64,000 nt of DNA from Ustulina deusta (lineage: Eukaryota > Ascomycota > Sordariomycetes > Xylariales > Xylariaceae), in the NCBI GenBank assembly GCA_023159155.1, contig JAJNNX010000005.1, positions 1,488,001 through 1,552,000 of the forward strand. The letters run 5' to 3'. Under the pieces are notes generated by a model. That model was not told the DNA's origin and ran no database searches. It saw only the letters and a program-made list of their open reading frames with translations. How positions within the stretch are numbered: position 1 is the first letter of the stretch; each line of letters opens with the position of its first letter. This document shows positions 46,538 through 58,300 of the stretch, in pieces. Both the position numbers and the translations under genes were made by a program.

Positions 46538-47707
46538 CTATTTGGCAGTGGTGACGGCGAGATTCCTGCGTCGTTCGTCTTGGCGCCTTTCACAAGTGGT
46601 GCGCTCATGCTCCTTAAGGCTACCAAGGGAGCTGAGCTCATCACCACACCCCGCACAGCGATACTTGGAGGGCTTAGGGGGGACATAGGAGTAGCTTGGT
46701 GCCTCGGGGTGCTTGTCTGCAAGGTGCTTGATCAAGTCTTTCTCGCGCATATATCCTTTCGGGCCAACTCGATCACAACCACCCACGGGGCATGAGAATG
46801 CACTTTCTTTGTGAATGTCTCTCATATGTTTGTTGTAGTCGGACTGCTTCTTAAAAGGTCTTCCTTCGAATTGCTCTCTCCACGGTAGGCTTTTGAAAGC
46901 GTCATCTTGGTACGCCTCGCAACCCACATGCGGGCAAACTAGAATCTGGCGGCTTTGAACCCGAGAAGTAGGAGGACAGACATTATTGATTTCCTCTGGT
47001 TCCATCTTATGATAACCTTGAAGATGCTGAACCAGGTGATCTCTCCGGCGGAAAGCGTGCTTGCCGCGATGACGCCTGCAGAAGGTGCACTGATACTTTG
47101 CACTTTCCTTGGTGAAGCTCTTGAGGTGACGGTTGAGCACGTCATTTCGGGCAAACCTGGCTCCACAGCTACATGCGTAGGGACTATGTTTCTGATCTTT
47201 TGCATGTTTTTGCAGTTCGCTTTCGTACCCGAATGCCTCATTACACTCGGCACATGTAATGGCCGAGTCATCCCAGACTGGATGGTGGCTCGGTAAATGT
47301 GGTATTTCTCGATGAGCGCGAAGATGGTCGCATCTGTTGAAACGACAGTTGCAGCCCAAAAGACCGCAAATTCTTATTGCTTGATCATGGGACCGGTAAT
47401 AATCAAAGTCGCCTTCGGTTTCAAACGACTTATGGCAGACTTCGCACACAAACTTGCCTATTTCATTCTTGGGTGGAACTGGCGCAATGGAAGAGCGACC
47501 CGGGTTTAACGGAGAAGAAGTTTCAGCGCCATTATGAAGTGGCCTTGCAGATTAGATAAGATCACTGCCATAGGTTGCATTGTAATCGTAGTCAGCGACC
47601 CCATTCTGGCCAATGGGGGCTGGATAGTCGAGGAAGCCGAAGTCGAAGGACTCCTCGTTGGGGGCCAGGTGGGCGTTGAAGTCGAAGTTGTCGAAGTACT
47701 CAGACAT
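46538..47707 (-). CDS. C2H2 zinc-finger protein, paralogue B, with an in-frame stop
   Basis: The finger-coding part (from ~47460 down to 46538) carries CEVCHKSF..DYYRSH, CGLLGCNCRFNRCDHLRAH, CAECNEAFGYESELQKHAKD, a CSCGARFARNDVLNRH finger, CTFCRRHRGKHAFRRRDHLV, CPHVGC, CPVGGCDRVG..LIKHLADKH and CAGCGDELSSL..EHERTTC. Its N terminus in the same frame begins ATG 47707 (MSEYFDNFDFNAHLAPNEES), but TAA at 47554-47552 interrupts it. Reading on gives plausible protein (SSPLNPGRSSIAPVPP). Two introns of 108 nt would skip the TAA in frame: 47565-47458 (GTGATC...ATAG), giving 353 aa, or one starting GTCC inside the FDFG region. Neither donor is a good consensus. It is either an unusual intron, a nonsense allele or a sequence error. 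Probable nuclear regulator, related to paralogue A. Confidence 0.65.
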
Positions 47708-48588
47708 CTTGGCAACGATGTCGTTGAAGCGGCGAGGGATTCGAGCGCGTGTGATTGGATGGGGCTGGGAGAGTAAGCTGGTTATGTGTGGACGTTGCTG
47801 TTGGAGAGGCAGTGAGAGGAGAAGGGGGAACGCTGGGTATTTCTCTTAGCGAAGAGCAAGAGAGAGTCGTTAAAGCGGCGAGAGGTAGAGGTACCTACGC
47901 GAAATAGGGTGGACGATGGTACCTACTGCAGGCAGGCTGTGGACGCCACTTGTCGCCCTATTGGTATGGGATAGGCAGCGGTGAGGCTTAAAGAACAGGG
48001 CCCCTATTGTTGTGGAAATGGGGGGAACCAAATTAAAGGGGAGTTATGAGAATGGGAGAGAGAAAGCACTGGATTGAGTGTGGTCGATCCTATCTAGAAA
48101 CCACATGTTTCTTGGTTGCTCGGGCTGAGTGAGAGGTGTCGACAGCGACTTCTGATCTCGGAACGGATTATACGCATTCCGATTGGGATGTTTGTCTACC
48201 TACTTAACTTATGTTAATCACAGAGACAACACTACCCGGACTACCTTTCCAATAACAGGATGCCTGGATATCAGACCGGAATAAACACTTCCTTTGTGTC
48301 TGAGTGTATCTTCACAACCTCGTCACCTTGGAAGAAAGATCCTTGGAACGCAACTCACTTATTAGGATTGGTATGCTCTTCGATGCGTTACAAGACATGC
48401 CGAGAATGAACAGCCTGCTCAAACTGCAATACAGCCGCTAGAATATACACTCGTCCGTCTAGTATCCTCTAAAGATTATACACGATTGGATTGCTTAAAC
48501 AGCCCAACCTTGAAGTAAATGCCTCTGGTATAATACAGAATCACATCCAAGATACATACGTGCAGGTTGATCATACATCTAGTTGCGC
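47708..48588. other. Intergenic region upstream of zinc-finger paralogue B
   Basis: Promoter of the zinc-finger gene and 3' side of the AAA ATPase gene, both on the minus strand. No gene seen. Confidence 0.45.
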
Positions 48589-51500
48589 TTACCGTCCACT
48601 GCGGACCCGGGCCTGGTCCGAGTCAGGTGCTTCGGGGATGACCTCAAAGCCCATCCCCTTCCTCTTCTTGCGTCCCTTGCTGTCGCCGTATCGCTCATCG
48701 AACTTCCTGATGGCCGTCAGCGTCGCCATGTCCTCCGACACGCTGGCGCCGATCTCCTTGAGCGCCTTGTCGAAGTGTCGGCGGTTGAGTACCCGCTTCT
48801 CTGCCCACTTGTAGGGGTCGGGGCCCGTATGTCGCTCAGACGCCTCGAGCTCTTCCTTGACGGCGGCCATAGCAGCCGCCACGCAGACGTTTTTTAGGTC
48901 GGAGCCCGAGTATAGAGGTGTGCGTTTGGCAATATCCTCGATTGATACTGTCTCGTCCACGGCTTCGTCCTTGAGGTGGATCTTTAAGATAGACGCTCGG
49001 TCTGTTTCGAGGGGTAGATCAACTAATAATTTGCGGGGCAGACGTCGGAGAACGGCTTCGTCGAGGTCGAATGGTCGATTCGTAGCGACCATGATGAAAG
49101 CTTTCATCTTGTCCATCCCGTCCCACTCGCGGAGGAATTGGTTGATCGTCTCTCTCCTATTCGCGTTTTGAGGCCCGCCTCGAGCTCCGAGCAGGGCGTC
49201 TGCTTCATCGATGAAGATGACCATAGGTTCTTTCTTCTTCGCAAGCCTGAAGAGGGCGCGCACGTTCTTCTCGCTTTCGCCGACGTACATATTATTGATC
49301 GAAGCGCCACTGACCTCGAGCATGTTTGCGCCGCTCTCTTTAGCTACCGCTTTTGCTAGTAATGTCTTGCCGGTGCCGGGCGGACCATACAAGAGACAGC
49401 CAGGAATCCTATCACTGGCAAGAACACCGTATGAGAAAGCCTCGGGTCGGACGAGCGATAGGGTGGTAAGCATCTTGATTGATTCAATTGTCTCCTGAGG
49501 AGCATGTATGTCCTTGAAGGTCGTGCGCATATCTTGTGCATTCACCAGGCCAGACATCAGCCTTTCCTCATGATTCTCGGCAAAAGGGTCCATCTTCCGC
49601 ACTCCTGCAAGGATATCTCTAGAGTTTTTCTTCAAGTTTATCAAGGCTTTCGAGCCTGCCATCGCCTTCTCCCTGGCTGCGTCGACGGCTGACATCTTGG
49701 CGACTGCCTTCTCGAAACAATCCAGGCTGAACAGCTCAGCAGCACCTGTTGAGTTCAGGCTGACCATGGTTGTCGCGATTCGATAGATCTCCGTCGTGGG
49801 TAAAACGCTGCGCCAATGATTCGCGAATCTCTCTGACATGAGTAGCATCAGTCCGGAACTGGCATATATGTCCAGTCCCAATATCCTCTTCGACTGTGTC
49901 GACGTGGAGTCATCCGACTCTGTCATGGAACATAGCATCCTGACGATATTTTCGTCGTTCTCGCGGAGGTTATCTTGCTTCTCCCACATTGCCAATTCAT
50001 TCTCGCTGCTTTTGCGGACCCGAACATCGGGAAAGTAGCGCTTGCTTATATGGATGACTCGCTCGCTCGTCTCTAAACCCCTCATTGCCGTTTGGTAAGA
50101 TTTTGGCGCGTCCTTAGTCGAGCAGGAGCCGACAAGGGCCACCTTCCGGCCTGACAACCACAGTTCATCCACAGTTTTCCTGATCTTGCTCAGAATTGCA
50201 GCACCGGTGTCGTCCATGTTGAGAGCATTGAAATCGTTGACGTGAACAAGAAGGGGTTTCTGCTCTGTCCCGTCTGCATCTGCCGAATGGATGAGCTCGT
50301 CTAGAGCTGCATTGACCTTGATGTCCTCCCACAACTCGTCATTCTTCCCACGAGTGCTAGAGTTCAGCGAAAACTCATCCACGGATAATGTCTGTCGTTT
50401 GGTATCCTTCCGCGTCTTCTCATTGTGCAACATCACTGTAAATGGTAGCTCAAAAGGGCTAGCCTCCTCATTTTCCTCTTCCACAGCAGGGTGCGGCTTT
50501 AGTCGTCCACAATTCTCCGCTGCTTTATAGCCGAGTAGTGAAATATCTCCCGGGGTCCGAGTGACATCTTGGCCAATGTAACGTCCTACAATATGTGCTA
50601 TGTCGTGAGCTCGCAGGTGTAGAACATTAGCTCCTAATATTTCGGCAACGTACTGCAAGGTGTCTTGAGCCACAGAGAATCCCGAGCAGTCATGCACGTT
50701 GATGATGGTGGCGGGCCGGCAAATGTTTGCGAGCCTGCTGTTCTCGGGTGCCCGAATGAAGAAGTCGGCCCTCAGAGCCGTGACGATCTCATCGATCATA
50801 CACGGCTCATACAAGGCGACCTTATTCAACGGAATCTCACCATCCTCCAGCACGTGCTGGAGCAGTAGTTTGGCAAACCGTCGCCTGAAGATGACTGGCT
50901 CGCCCTTGTCCTTGGTGTCGTATTTGAGAAGCTCCGCGGCCCAATCCAGAGACTTTGGCGGCGGCGTCAACTCGAGTGTCTTTGTCATGGACGTTGCATC
51001 GTCTCCAGTTTGTGCATCGATCTGGTGCAATACAGCCCAATAAGCCGAAACGCTTAACACGTCCATTCTTCTTATAATGGGATCCAGATCGCCTTTTGAA
51101 TTCAGAGTTTGGATGGCTTCTTCAACGGCTGAGCTGGACCAGGCGAAAGCGTCGAATAAAGCGCCACTCCGCCAGCGACGGTGCCGCGGCTGTCGACTGT
51201 TGGCATCCATGTCTTCGCTGGCGCTGTCTCCATTCTGCTCGGCCGAGCCAACCTTGAGCAAGACCTTTGCCTCGCCGTGGCGATCTACGGCCGCATCGAG
51301 GAAGGACTTGGGTATTTGGATGGGAGGCAGCTCGGACTTTCGATTCCGCAATGCTCGTGATCGTAGGCCGTTGGCCGGCTTCTTGCGGCCCTGGCTATCT
51401 CCGTTCGCGGCTGTCGCATTCTCCCCGAGGAAATTCTCCCCCGCAGCCTCAGTGCCCGCATGGCCGGCCGCGCTCTCGGGCTTGCGCCCGTCGTCTCGTG

Positions 51501-51624
51501 GTGCGTCGTCGGGAGCGCGGCTGGAGACGGTCGAGTGGAAGGACCGCGTCGGTTGGGGCGCCAGGCGTGTTGGTCGAGGATGTTGTGCCGCGGATCGGAA
51601 GGCACGAATCCATTGGTTACTCAT
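48589..51624 (-). CDS. Mitochondrial AAA ATPase, Msp1/ATAD1-like AAA module
   Basis: This single-exon gene encodes 1011 aa from ATG 51624. The frame is open 50 codons further upstream, but the residues from Met 51624 (MSNQWIRAFRSAAQHPRPTR then SFHSTVSS) form a mitochondrial presequence, so that start is preferred. The middle ~600 residues contain a degenerate N-terminal ATPase-like or substrate region (INVHDCSGFSVAQDTLQYVA). The AAA module includes Walker A GPPGTGKTLLAKAV (residue ~747), Walker B MVIFIDEADALLG (~800), sensor and arginine-finger region (VATNRPFDLDEAVLRRLPRK) and a GSDLKN sensor-2-type motif. This matches fungal mitochondrial AAA ATPases with an Msp1-like module. Role is probably extraction or quality control of mitochondrial proteins (inference). 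A MITE sits 178 bp upstream of the start. Confidence 0.85.
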   Translation of the reverse strand: MSNQWIRAFRSAAQHPRPTRLAPQPTRSFHSTVSSRAPDDAPRDDGRKPESAAGHAGTEAAGENFLGENATAANGDSQGRKKPANGLRSRALRNRKSELPPIQIPKSFLDAAVDRHGEAKVLLKVGSAEQNGDSASEDMDANSRQPRHRRWRSGALFDAFAWSSSAVEEAIQTLNSKGDLDPIIRRMDVLSVSAYWAVLHQIDAQTGDDATSMTKTLELTPPPKSLDWAAELLKYDTKDKGEPVIFRRRFAKLLLQHVLEDGEIPLNKVALYEPCMIDEIVTALRADFFIRAPENSRLANICRPATIINVHDCSGFSVAQDTLQYVAEILGANVLHLRAHDIAHIVGRYIGQDVTRTPGDISLLGYKAAENCGRLKPHPAVEEENEEASPFELPFTVMLHNEKTRKDTKRQTLSVDEFSLNSSTRGKNDELWEDIKVNAALDELIHSADADGTEQKPLLVHVNDFNALNMDDTGAAILSKIRKTVDELWLSGRKVALVGSCSTKDAPKSYQTAMRGLETSERVIHISKRYFPDVRVRKSSENELAMWEKQDNLRENDENIVRMLCSMTESDDSTSTQSKRILGLDIYASSGLMLLMSERFANHWRSVLPTTEIYRIATTMVSLNSTGAAELFSLDCFEKAVAKMSAVDAAREKAMAGSKALINLKKNSRDILAGVRKMDPFAENHEERLMSGLVNAQDMRTTFKDIHAPQETIESIKMLTTLSLVRPEAFSYGVLASDRIPGCLLYGPPGTGKTLLAKAVAKESGANMLEVSGASINNMYVGESEKNVRALFRLAKKKEPMVIFIDEADALLGARGGPQNANRRETINQFLREWDGMDKMKAFIMVATNRPFDLDEAVLRRLPRKLLVDLPLETDRASILKIHLKDEAVDETVSIEDIAKRTPLYSGSDLKNVCVAAAMAAVKEELEASERHTGPDPYKWAEKRVLNRRHFDKALKEIGASVSEDMATLTAIRKFDERYGDSKGRKKRKGMGFEVIPEAPDSDQARVRSGR

Positions 51625-52348
51625 TCGGGGGATAGGTGCTCGAATGGAGCGTGCAACGGCATGGCTTTGCCAGAGTGCCAAAACGAAGGAGGGAGAGATA
51701 TGAATATCTTGATATTCGGATTTCCAATCCACAACGAGCTTTCCTCTGGTCCAAGCGTCGAGCGTGCCCCACATATCACTGACGCCACCTGGACAGCAGT
51801 ACAGTGGCTCAAAAAAAGTGCCATCCGCGTTTTTCGAAGGCCAAAATATGTTCGTTATACAAACACAATTTCTGCCTTAATTCATAAGGAAAAAATAAAT
51901 AAAAGTTATTTTCTAGAAGATAATCTATTTTTACTATAATATATGTATATATATATATTTAATTTATCTAGTTCTAAAGCCTATTATATATACCGCTTTC
52001 CTAAACAAAAAGGACGGGACTTTTTTCGAGTCACTGACCTGAAGCAGGTACCTACCTATCTATACCTACTGGGTAGGTATTTACCTAAGCGTAAATCGAA
52101 AAGGTCGACTGCTAACTCGGGATGTTTATATATTTATATTTGCATTCATTTCGTCGTATTGCTCACTTGTATTTGGACATGAGTAAGCAGTACTATCTAC
52201 ACCCTAGGTAGCAGTAGACATGCTGAATAATGCAAGGTATATTCCATATCACAAAATGGTATCCCTTTACCCGCGCCAAATATGCATGCCCGCTTGGTGT
52301 TCAATGCCTCTTGACCAGTATCCCACAACGCCATGCTCCCCTATGCAC
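51625..52348. other. Intergenic region with MITE copy 2
   Basis: Promoter side of the AAA ATPase gene and 3' side of the Mus7 gene. Contains the element at 51802-52036. 51890-51980 is very AT-rich. Confidence 0.5.
51802..52036. mobile_element. Tc1/mariner-type MITE, copy 2
   Basis: A 235-bp element has left end CAGTGGCTCAAAAAAAGT and right end ACTTTTTTCGAGTCACTG, an 18-bp inverted repeat with two mismatches. The left flank is TA (51800-51801); the right flank is AC, so the target duplication is decayed or the end has changed. The first ~95 bp align with copy 1 (shared ACAATTTCTGCC..TAATTCA). The AT-rich centre is longer than in copy 1. No coding capacity. Confidence 0.78.
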
Positions 52349-55300
52349 TTAAAATAAGACTTCATCAAGCAACGCTTCATGCGATGCTGTTCTCATCATC
52401 ATGTCATGCACGTAATTCCACGTCCCCATTTGTTCCCTCAAAGCTTGCAAAAGCTTCCTTCCCTCCCATTTAGGAAGGGTTGTCCCTTGCCCTGGTTGAG
52501 TAGCTGACGGTCTCTGCGACCTCGACGGCCCCTTGATTGTGATAGAAGTCTCGCCTAATACCCAATTGTTACGGATGTCTTGGATCATGTGACTGGAAAA
52601 TCGGTCGGCCTGCTCGTTGTATCGTAATGCTGTTTCGGGCCCGAGGATTCCTAGGCCCTCGAAGAGACGATCGGACTCAGGAATCATGGCGTTTTCTTCA
52701 TCACAATTCTTGATGAGGTCTGAGAGATATGTGTCCCCTGCGCGCGTGAAGTCGGTGAGCTCATCTATCACGTGGCGAAAGTCGTTCGCGACTGAAGATT
52801 CCGGCTCATTGATGAGATATGCCGTGACGGACGGAGAGAGAAGATTGAGGATTTTTATCATGGCAGTTAATGACACAATATCTTCATGTTGAAGCTTGGG
52901 GGACCCTCTCGTTTGCAGACCTTCGGCGCTTGCTAGCACCATTGTATGAAGTGCTAGAATGTCCTTCATCAGGTCTCTACCAATCTGCCGATGAATACAC
53001 CCTGATGATAGCCGAGCGTCTATGGCTTCGGTGTATGTATCTAGGAGAACCCAACCCCCGGATACACAAGTGGTTGTCCTGATAATGGCAGGGAGCATTG
53101 TGCTCAACATAAAATCAAACACACGCCCATGTTTCGTGCTCTCTTTCAGAATATTTGCTTCATTCTCAAGTTCTCCGTTTGCGAGAGCAATCTTGAAACT
53201 TGGAAAAAGCAGGTAGAACAGACCAGATACTGCTTTAGACTCCCCCTCTTCAAGCCTGAGCCCCCACGACAAGATTGCTGCTGTCTGGAGTCGTGGATCT
53301 TCCCTCGAAGGGGAATATTCCTGGCTGATCTGGTAAAAGAAGGAATCCACTGGACACAGATCTTGCGATCGAATGAGGCTGATGATGGACTGCACGAATT
53401 TCACGTAATCTAAATGCTGACGTGAGTTTAAAACCCTTGATTTGAGGTCAGCTCTCATTCGATCCATTGTAAAGCGTAAGGCTCTGGAGAACATATTCTG
53501 CAAATGCGGCTTCTGATGTGCATCTGCCCGAAGCAAAGCGTTACGCATAGAGACAATGGTGCCTGTATACCGATAAGTATCAAGTTAATAAATAGGAGCG
53601 TAGCTCTTACTGTTGAAGAGATCTCTGTTGGACTTGTAGTCGGGTGTGTTTCCAACCTCTATAATGGTATTCTCCAAATACGTTTCACCAAGCCGCTTGA
53701 AGCTCGTAGCTAGTCGATTCTCGTAAGCTAGATATTCGAAGGGCTTCGCTATTTCAGCTAAAAACAAGTCCAACGGTGTAAATCCAATGTCCTGGGATGC
53801 GATTAGCTATTGCTCTTCATAAATTTGAAGGACCTACCTTGAAGTCAGCAAACCCTCTATCGGCCAATGTAGCTAAAAAGAGGGCGATATATTTTCGAGC
53901 AGTCGAAGTGGTAGGCTTCGATATGTCTTGGAAGAGATTATATTTTCCTACTTGGAAAAACTGGCGGAACCGCTACTCACGTCAGCAAACAATATAAAAA
54001 GCTAGGCTGAGCAACTTACAGCGAGTCGGGCACGAATCAAGCACGCTCCTAACCGACCAACAAGAGTCACAGCGTGTTCAACACAGGCGTTGCGGTCACC
54101 CACTTGACCGATACCCACGTCCTGAGGCGTTATATTGACAATGTCTCGAACAACAGATATGAGGGGCGAAGAAAACTTCCGTTCGAGTAACTAGAACCAA
54201 TTAGCAACTATGCTCAAGTCCTGACCATCTTAACTCACCATGATGGCATCTTCTCTGTGCCAGGACTGGTCAACATCCTGGAGCTCGGCGCTTGTGAATT
54301 CGTCGATTCGGGTGAGAAAATAGTCGAGGATGTCGAGGGCGACTTGCAAAATACCCCAATCAGAGTGCACAGACGAGAACGATAGACGAGTGAATATCTG
54401 TTCAAGTGGACCTAGTTACAGATGTTAGAGCTACTTTATAGAAGCGCCCAGAAGACCAACTTACAATGATTGAGGACGAAAGAAGCAGCGCCGAGGGTCT
54501 GAGTGTAACGCATAGTGTCTAGAAACGTCTTCATCGAAAAGTAGAGTAAGTCCATAGCAACCTTTTTATTCTTATTAATAACGGCATTTTTGTGCTCCTG
54601 AGTGATGTTCCCGCATGCCTCCGCCGACATACCCAAGAGTTGTTGATTGACCTCGGTCTCCACGGAAAGGAACTGTTCGAGGACTTGCTGAGAAATATTT
54701 CTTTGCCAATCGGCCAACGATTTGTAGGTTGAGATATCTTCGCAGGACGAGACGACAAACTGCGATAGCCGGCTCCAGGCGCGTAAATTAATCAAGCATG
54801 CCTCTTTGTGAGAACTCCCGATAACAACGAGCCCTTCGATACTCTGAACAGATGGTCTCATCTCGGAAGGGGCGGCCCAGAAAAGAGTGCAAAGAAGGTC
54901 GTGGTGATTTCGAAGCGCAGCTATCTCGGCCTCATGGGTTGCCATTATTTTATCGTATTGCCGGCTATGATTAGGTAGAAGGCGAGCCACGAGATTCCTA
55001 ACCTCCTTCGTCATTCCAGATTTTCTGAGCCGCTTGATCGACATTGCAATCAGCTTTAGATAAATATGGAAACATCGATCCTCTGGCGATGTGGCAAGTG
55101 ACGGTGACTCCGAAAGCTCTTCGAGGAACTGTGGGGATTGGTATACCTCCTCATTTCGTAGATTATGGAGATCTTGAGCAGCAAAAAAATCGAAGATTGT
55201 CCCTAATATTGCATTGCATTTGCGCCATCCCCACTGCTCTACTAAATAATGGCAACGACTGACGACAGCCCGAAGATAATCATTGAAACTGGGGGATTGT

Positions 55301-58300
55301 CGGCTGTTGTTTTGGTATAGTTGAAATACGCGCCGTAGTAGTCGTTGAGGGATCATCCATCCCTCTAATGGTGTCGTATATCGCATTCCGGGGATTACAA
55401 CACCTGTATTGTCAAACTCGCCCAGAGGAAGAAGTGTAAACAAAGTTCGCCAAGCTTGTTCAAGAACGGTCGCGTCAACAGTGCTGTCTGTACTTGAACT
55501 TACAATTGCTGAGGATATTACGCCCCAGAATCCAGCTCTAGGTAAACCAACTTCTTCGAGAATCCGAATCAACGTGACCCAGCATATCACAGAGTGCTGA
55601 TCGTTCCGGATCCCCTTTTCTCGAAAAGAAATGTGTTGCAAATGACCGTACATATCTCGAACATCTTTGAGATCCGCTTGAAGAAGGACTTCAGCTGTAG
55701 TTGCAGCAAGTCGCTTCAGTATCTCCTCCATTTGGAATGTTTCTGAAACTTTTCGGAGCTTTTGGCATAGTCGCAAAACCTGCACCGCAATGACTAGGAT
55801 GCGCGTCAGAACTTCGATGCCGGACTGCGTAGCATACTTTGAATCACTCGAAATTTCTTGAAGGCGCCGTTCTAATGTTTGTAAAACATCAACTAATCGG
55901 CTAGCAAAGATATTCGAACTTTCAGGTTCGACAAAGGTCAAATGATCTTGGAGATAACGCAATATGAAGTTAGTAGCCTGCACGGGTGTTGTAACCCCCA
56001 GCTGGGAATCAACGGAAGGGTTATCATCCAACCGGTCCATCACCCAATCAATGATGATACCAAGTTCTGAAGATGTTTGCGCGTCCCATGGGCCCCAATT
56101 GAGAACTTGTTCATCAATCGTGAACGTGCACCGGCCTCGGTGACCGCTCAAGTTGCCCAGTGATTTGCCATCTAGAGCCGTTGTCAACCGACCACTACCG
56201 ACTATTGTGCTCTCATGAAAAAACACACCGTGGTCCAGAGGGAATACTTCGAAGTGTTGGGTATAATGTGTGCCGTATGGAGCCAGGCCAAGCAGCTTCC
56301 CAGTTGCTTCGCACCTTGAAATATCTAAAACCACTGTGGGAGGGCTGAGCTCACGCGGCAAGGGGTCATTGGCATGTGTGTACTGAGGGGCAGAAATGTC
56401 TACAGGCTGAGGACGGGCTTGTTTCCTAAACCTTGTCCTCTTTTTATTCCCGGGCGGCTCACGGGCGCCGTTGCTTTCTAATGACTTGGGTGGTTCAGCT
56501 GCAAGTTGCCGATTATGCGCTGGCGCCTGTCTGCTGATTGACTGCTCGAGGCGTAATTTTCGGGAAGTAGGTGGTGATTTGCGTGATTTTCGATATAATG
56601 CGTCCAAGACCCTTTTTCGCGCATCAAATGTGTGACTATTGGCAGAATCGCCCGGTATTTCAAGCTGAGCGGGTCGACAAAAAGGATCACGCGGCCGAGG
56701 CCTTTCAACTAAGGAACCATCGGTATTCGGGCCCAGATCGGGTTGGTTTCGTGTTCCAGCATCTATAAAGCCATCCATGCTAGCCTGCTTAACCATCCGA
56801 CGAGGTTGAGAGAAGAGGCCTGAGGTCTTCGTGAGGCGATCTGGTTTTTTTAGAGGTGTCGGGGTGTGAACGATATGAGCCTGAGTCGTTGTTTTGGCAA
56901 CTTCAGCCTGGCGAGGCCGCGGGGCAGAACGGGAGATCGAGTCTATCGGTTGGATCATGCCTTCGTTCCAGCGTTTCAACACCCCAGCTGCGTCAATGGT
57001 GTCCTGACGAGTTCCAAGCATGATTACTTTCTTTGATGGACTTGAGCGTCCCTTGTCTCGCCTCCTGCTGGCTGTACGAGCAGCGATGCGGATGAAAGCG
57101 GGGGCATTTAGCTCTACAACGTCCAAGATACTAAGACGCGGAGGTCGGGAAGTCGCTGACTTCGTCTTGCCCTTGTTTCGTTTTCTTGGCCTCTGAGCCC
57201 CTACACTATCTTCCGATACCTGCATGCGTCTATTTTGAGTGCTAGAGACTGACTTTGTACGAGTGAGAAGCCCAGTAATTCGCTGCTGGCGCTTCCTCTG
57301 ACCTGGCTGGCCGTTGAATATTGACTGATGGCCTCTTTTTCGCTTCCTCTGAAGCCCGCCTGAGCCCGTGCTTGCTGTTCTGGCACGGGAAAACATATGA
57401 TCAATGTGGTCCTCTTCAATAACAGAGGCTGCATCATCTTCGACGGTCGGAGTAGTAATATCACGAAAAGATATGTTAGGCTCCTGGGGGCGTACAGTCG
57501 AGTCTGAGTCATCAGAATCAGAAGGAAGAAACAAGGTAGAATCACTCGCTGGCCGAGGTAACAAAATTCGACGCTGTGCTACCCCTTTTCTAGCGGAACG
57601 TCCGGGTGATAAATCAGGGCTGCGATGCCTAGTGATTAGCTTGGCCTTCAGTGTGGATGTCTGCTGATCGAGTCGAAGCCATGACGCTGGCAAAACCCCA
57701 CGTATTCGCCTTGCCCCTAGTTGTACCTGATCAGGTTCGCTGTCAGAAGAAGTGTGAGAACCAGCCACATCACCGTCGTTCTCACTACCGTCCTCACTAT
57801 CGCCACTCTCCAGCGCAGTCAAGTCCACAAGTTCACTATGCTGATTAGCGGGCGCGGGGCTGTGTATCCGCGAAGATATATTACTGCTGGGCTTAGGGGT
57901 TAATGTCGCTATAGATTTCCCTCCTAGTCGATTGATTACAGCCATAGGTGTAATTGCAAGAACACCGGGGCTTGTTTGAGGTGGCGAAGCCGGAATGTCG
58001 AAGATATCGTCGTCGATATCCGGTAAAATCGCAGTGTCATTAGCGACATGGACAGGATCACTACCAAGTTTGGGGAGTTTCCGCTTTGAAGACGCTTTAG
58101 GTGAGGCTCGTCGTTTGTGAACCCGACGCGCGGTTTTATTTAATTTCCACTTTTCCACATCATTCGGGTCCGGGAACTCGTCATCTTCCTGCGAGCTTTG
58201 AATACTCTGTTCGGGTCTCGCAGGGTGAGACTTGGGGCTAGGGGATGGCTCCCCGTCATCTGATAGAGAGATATCGTTCACCCCGGGAAGGGTTTCAAAA

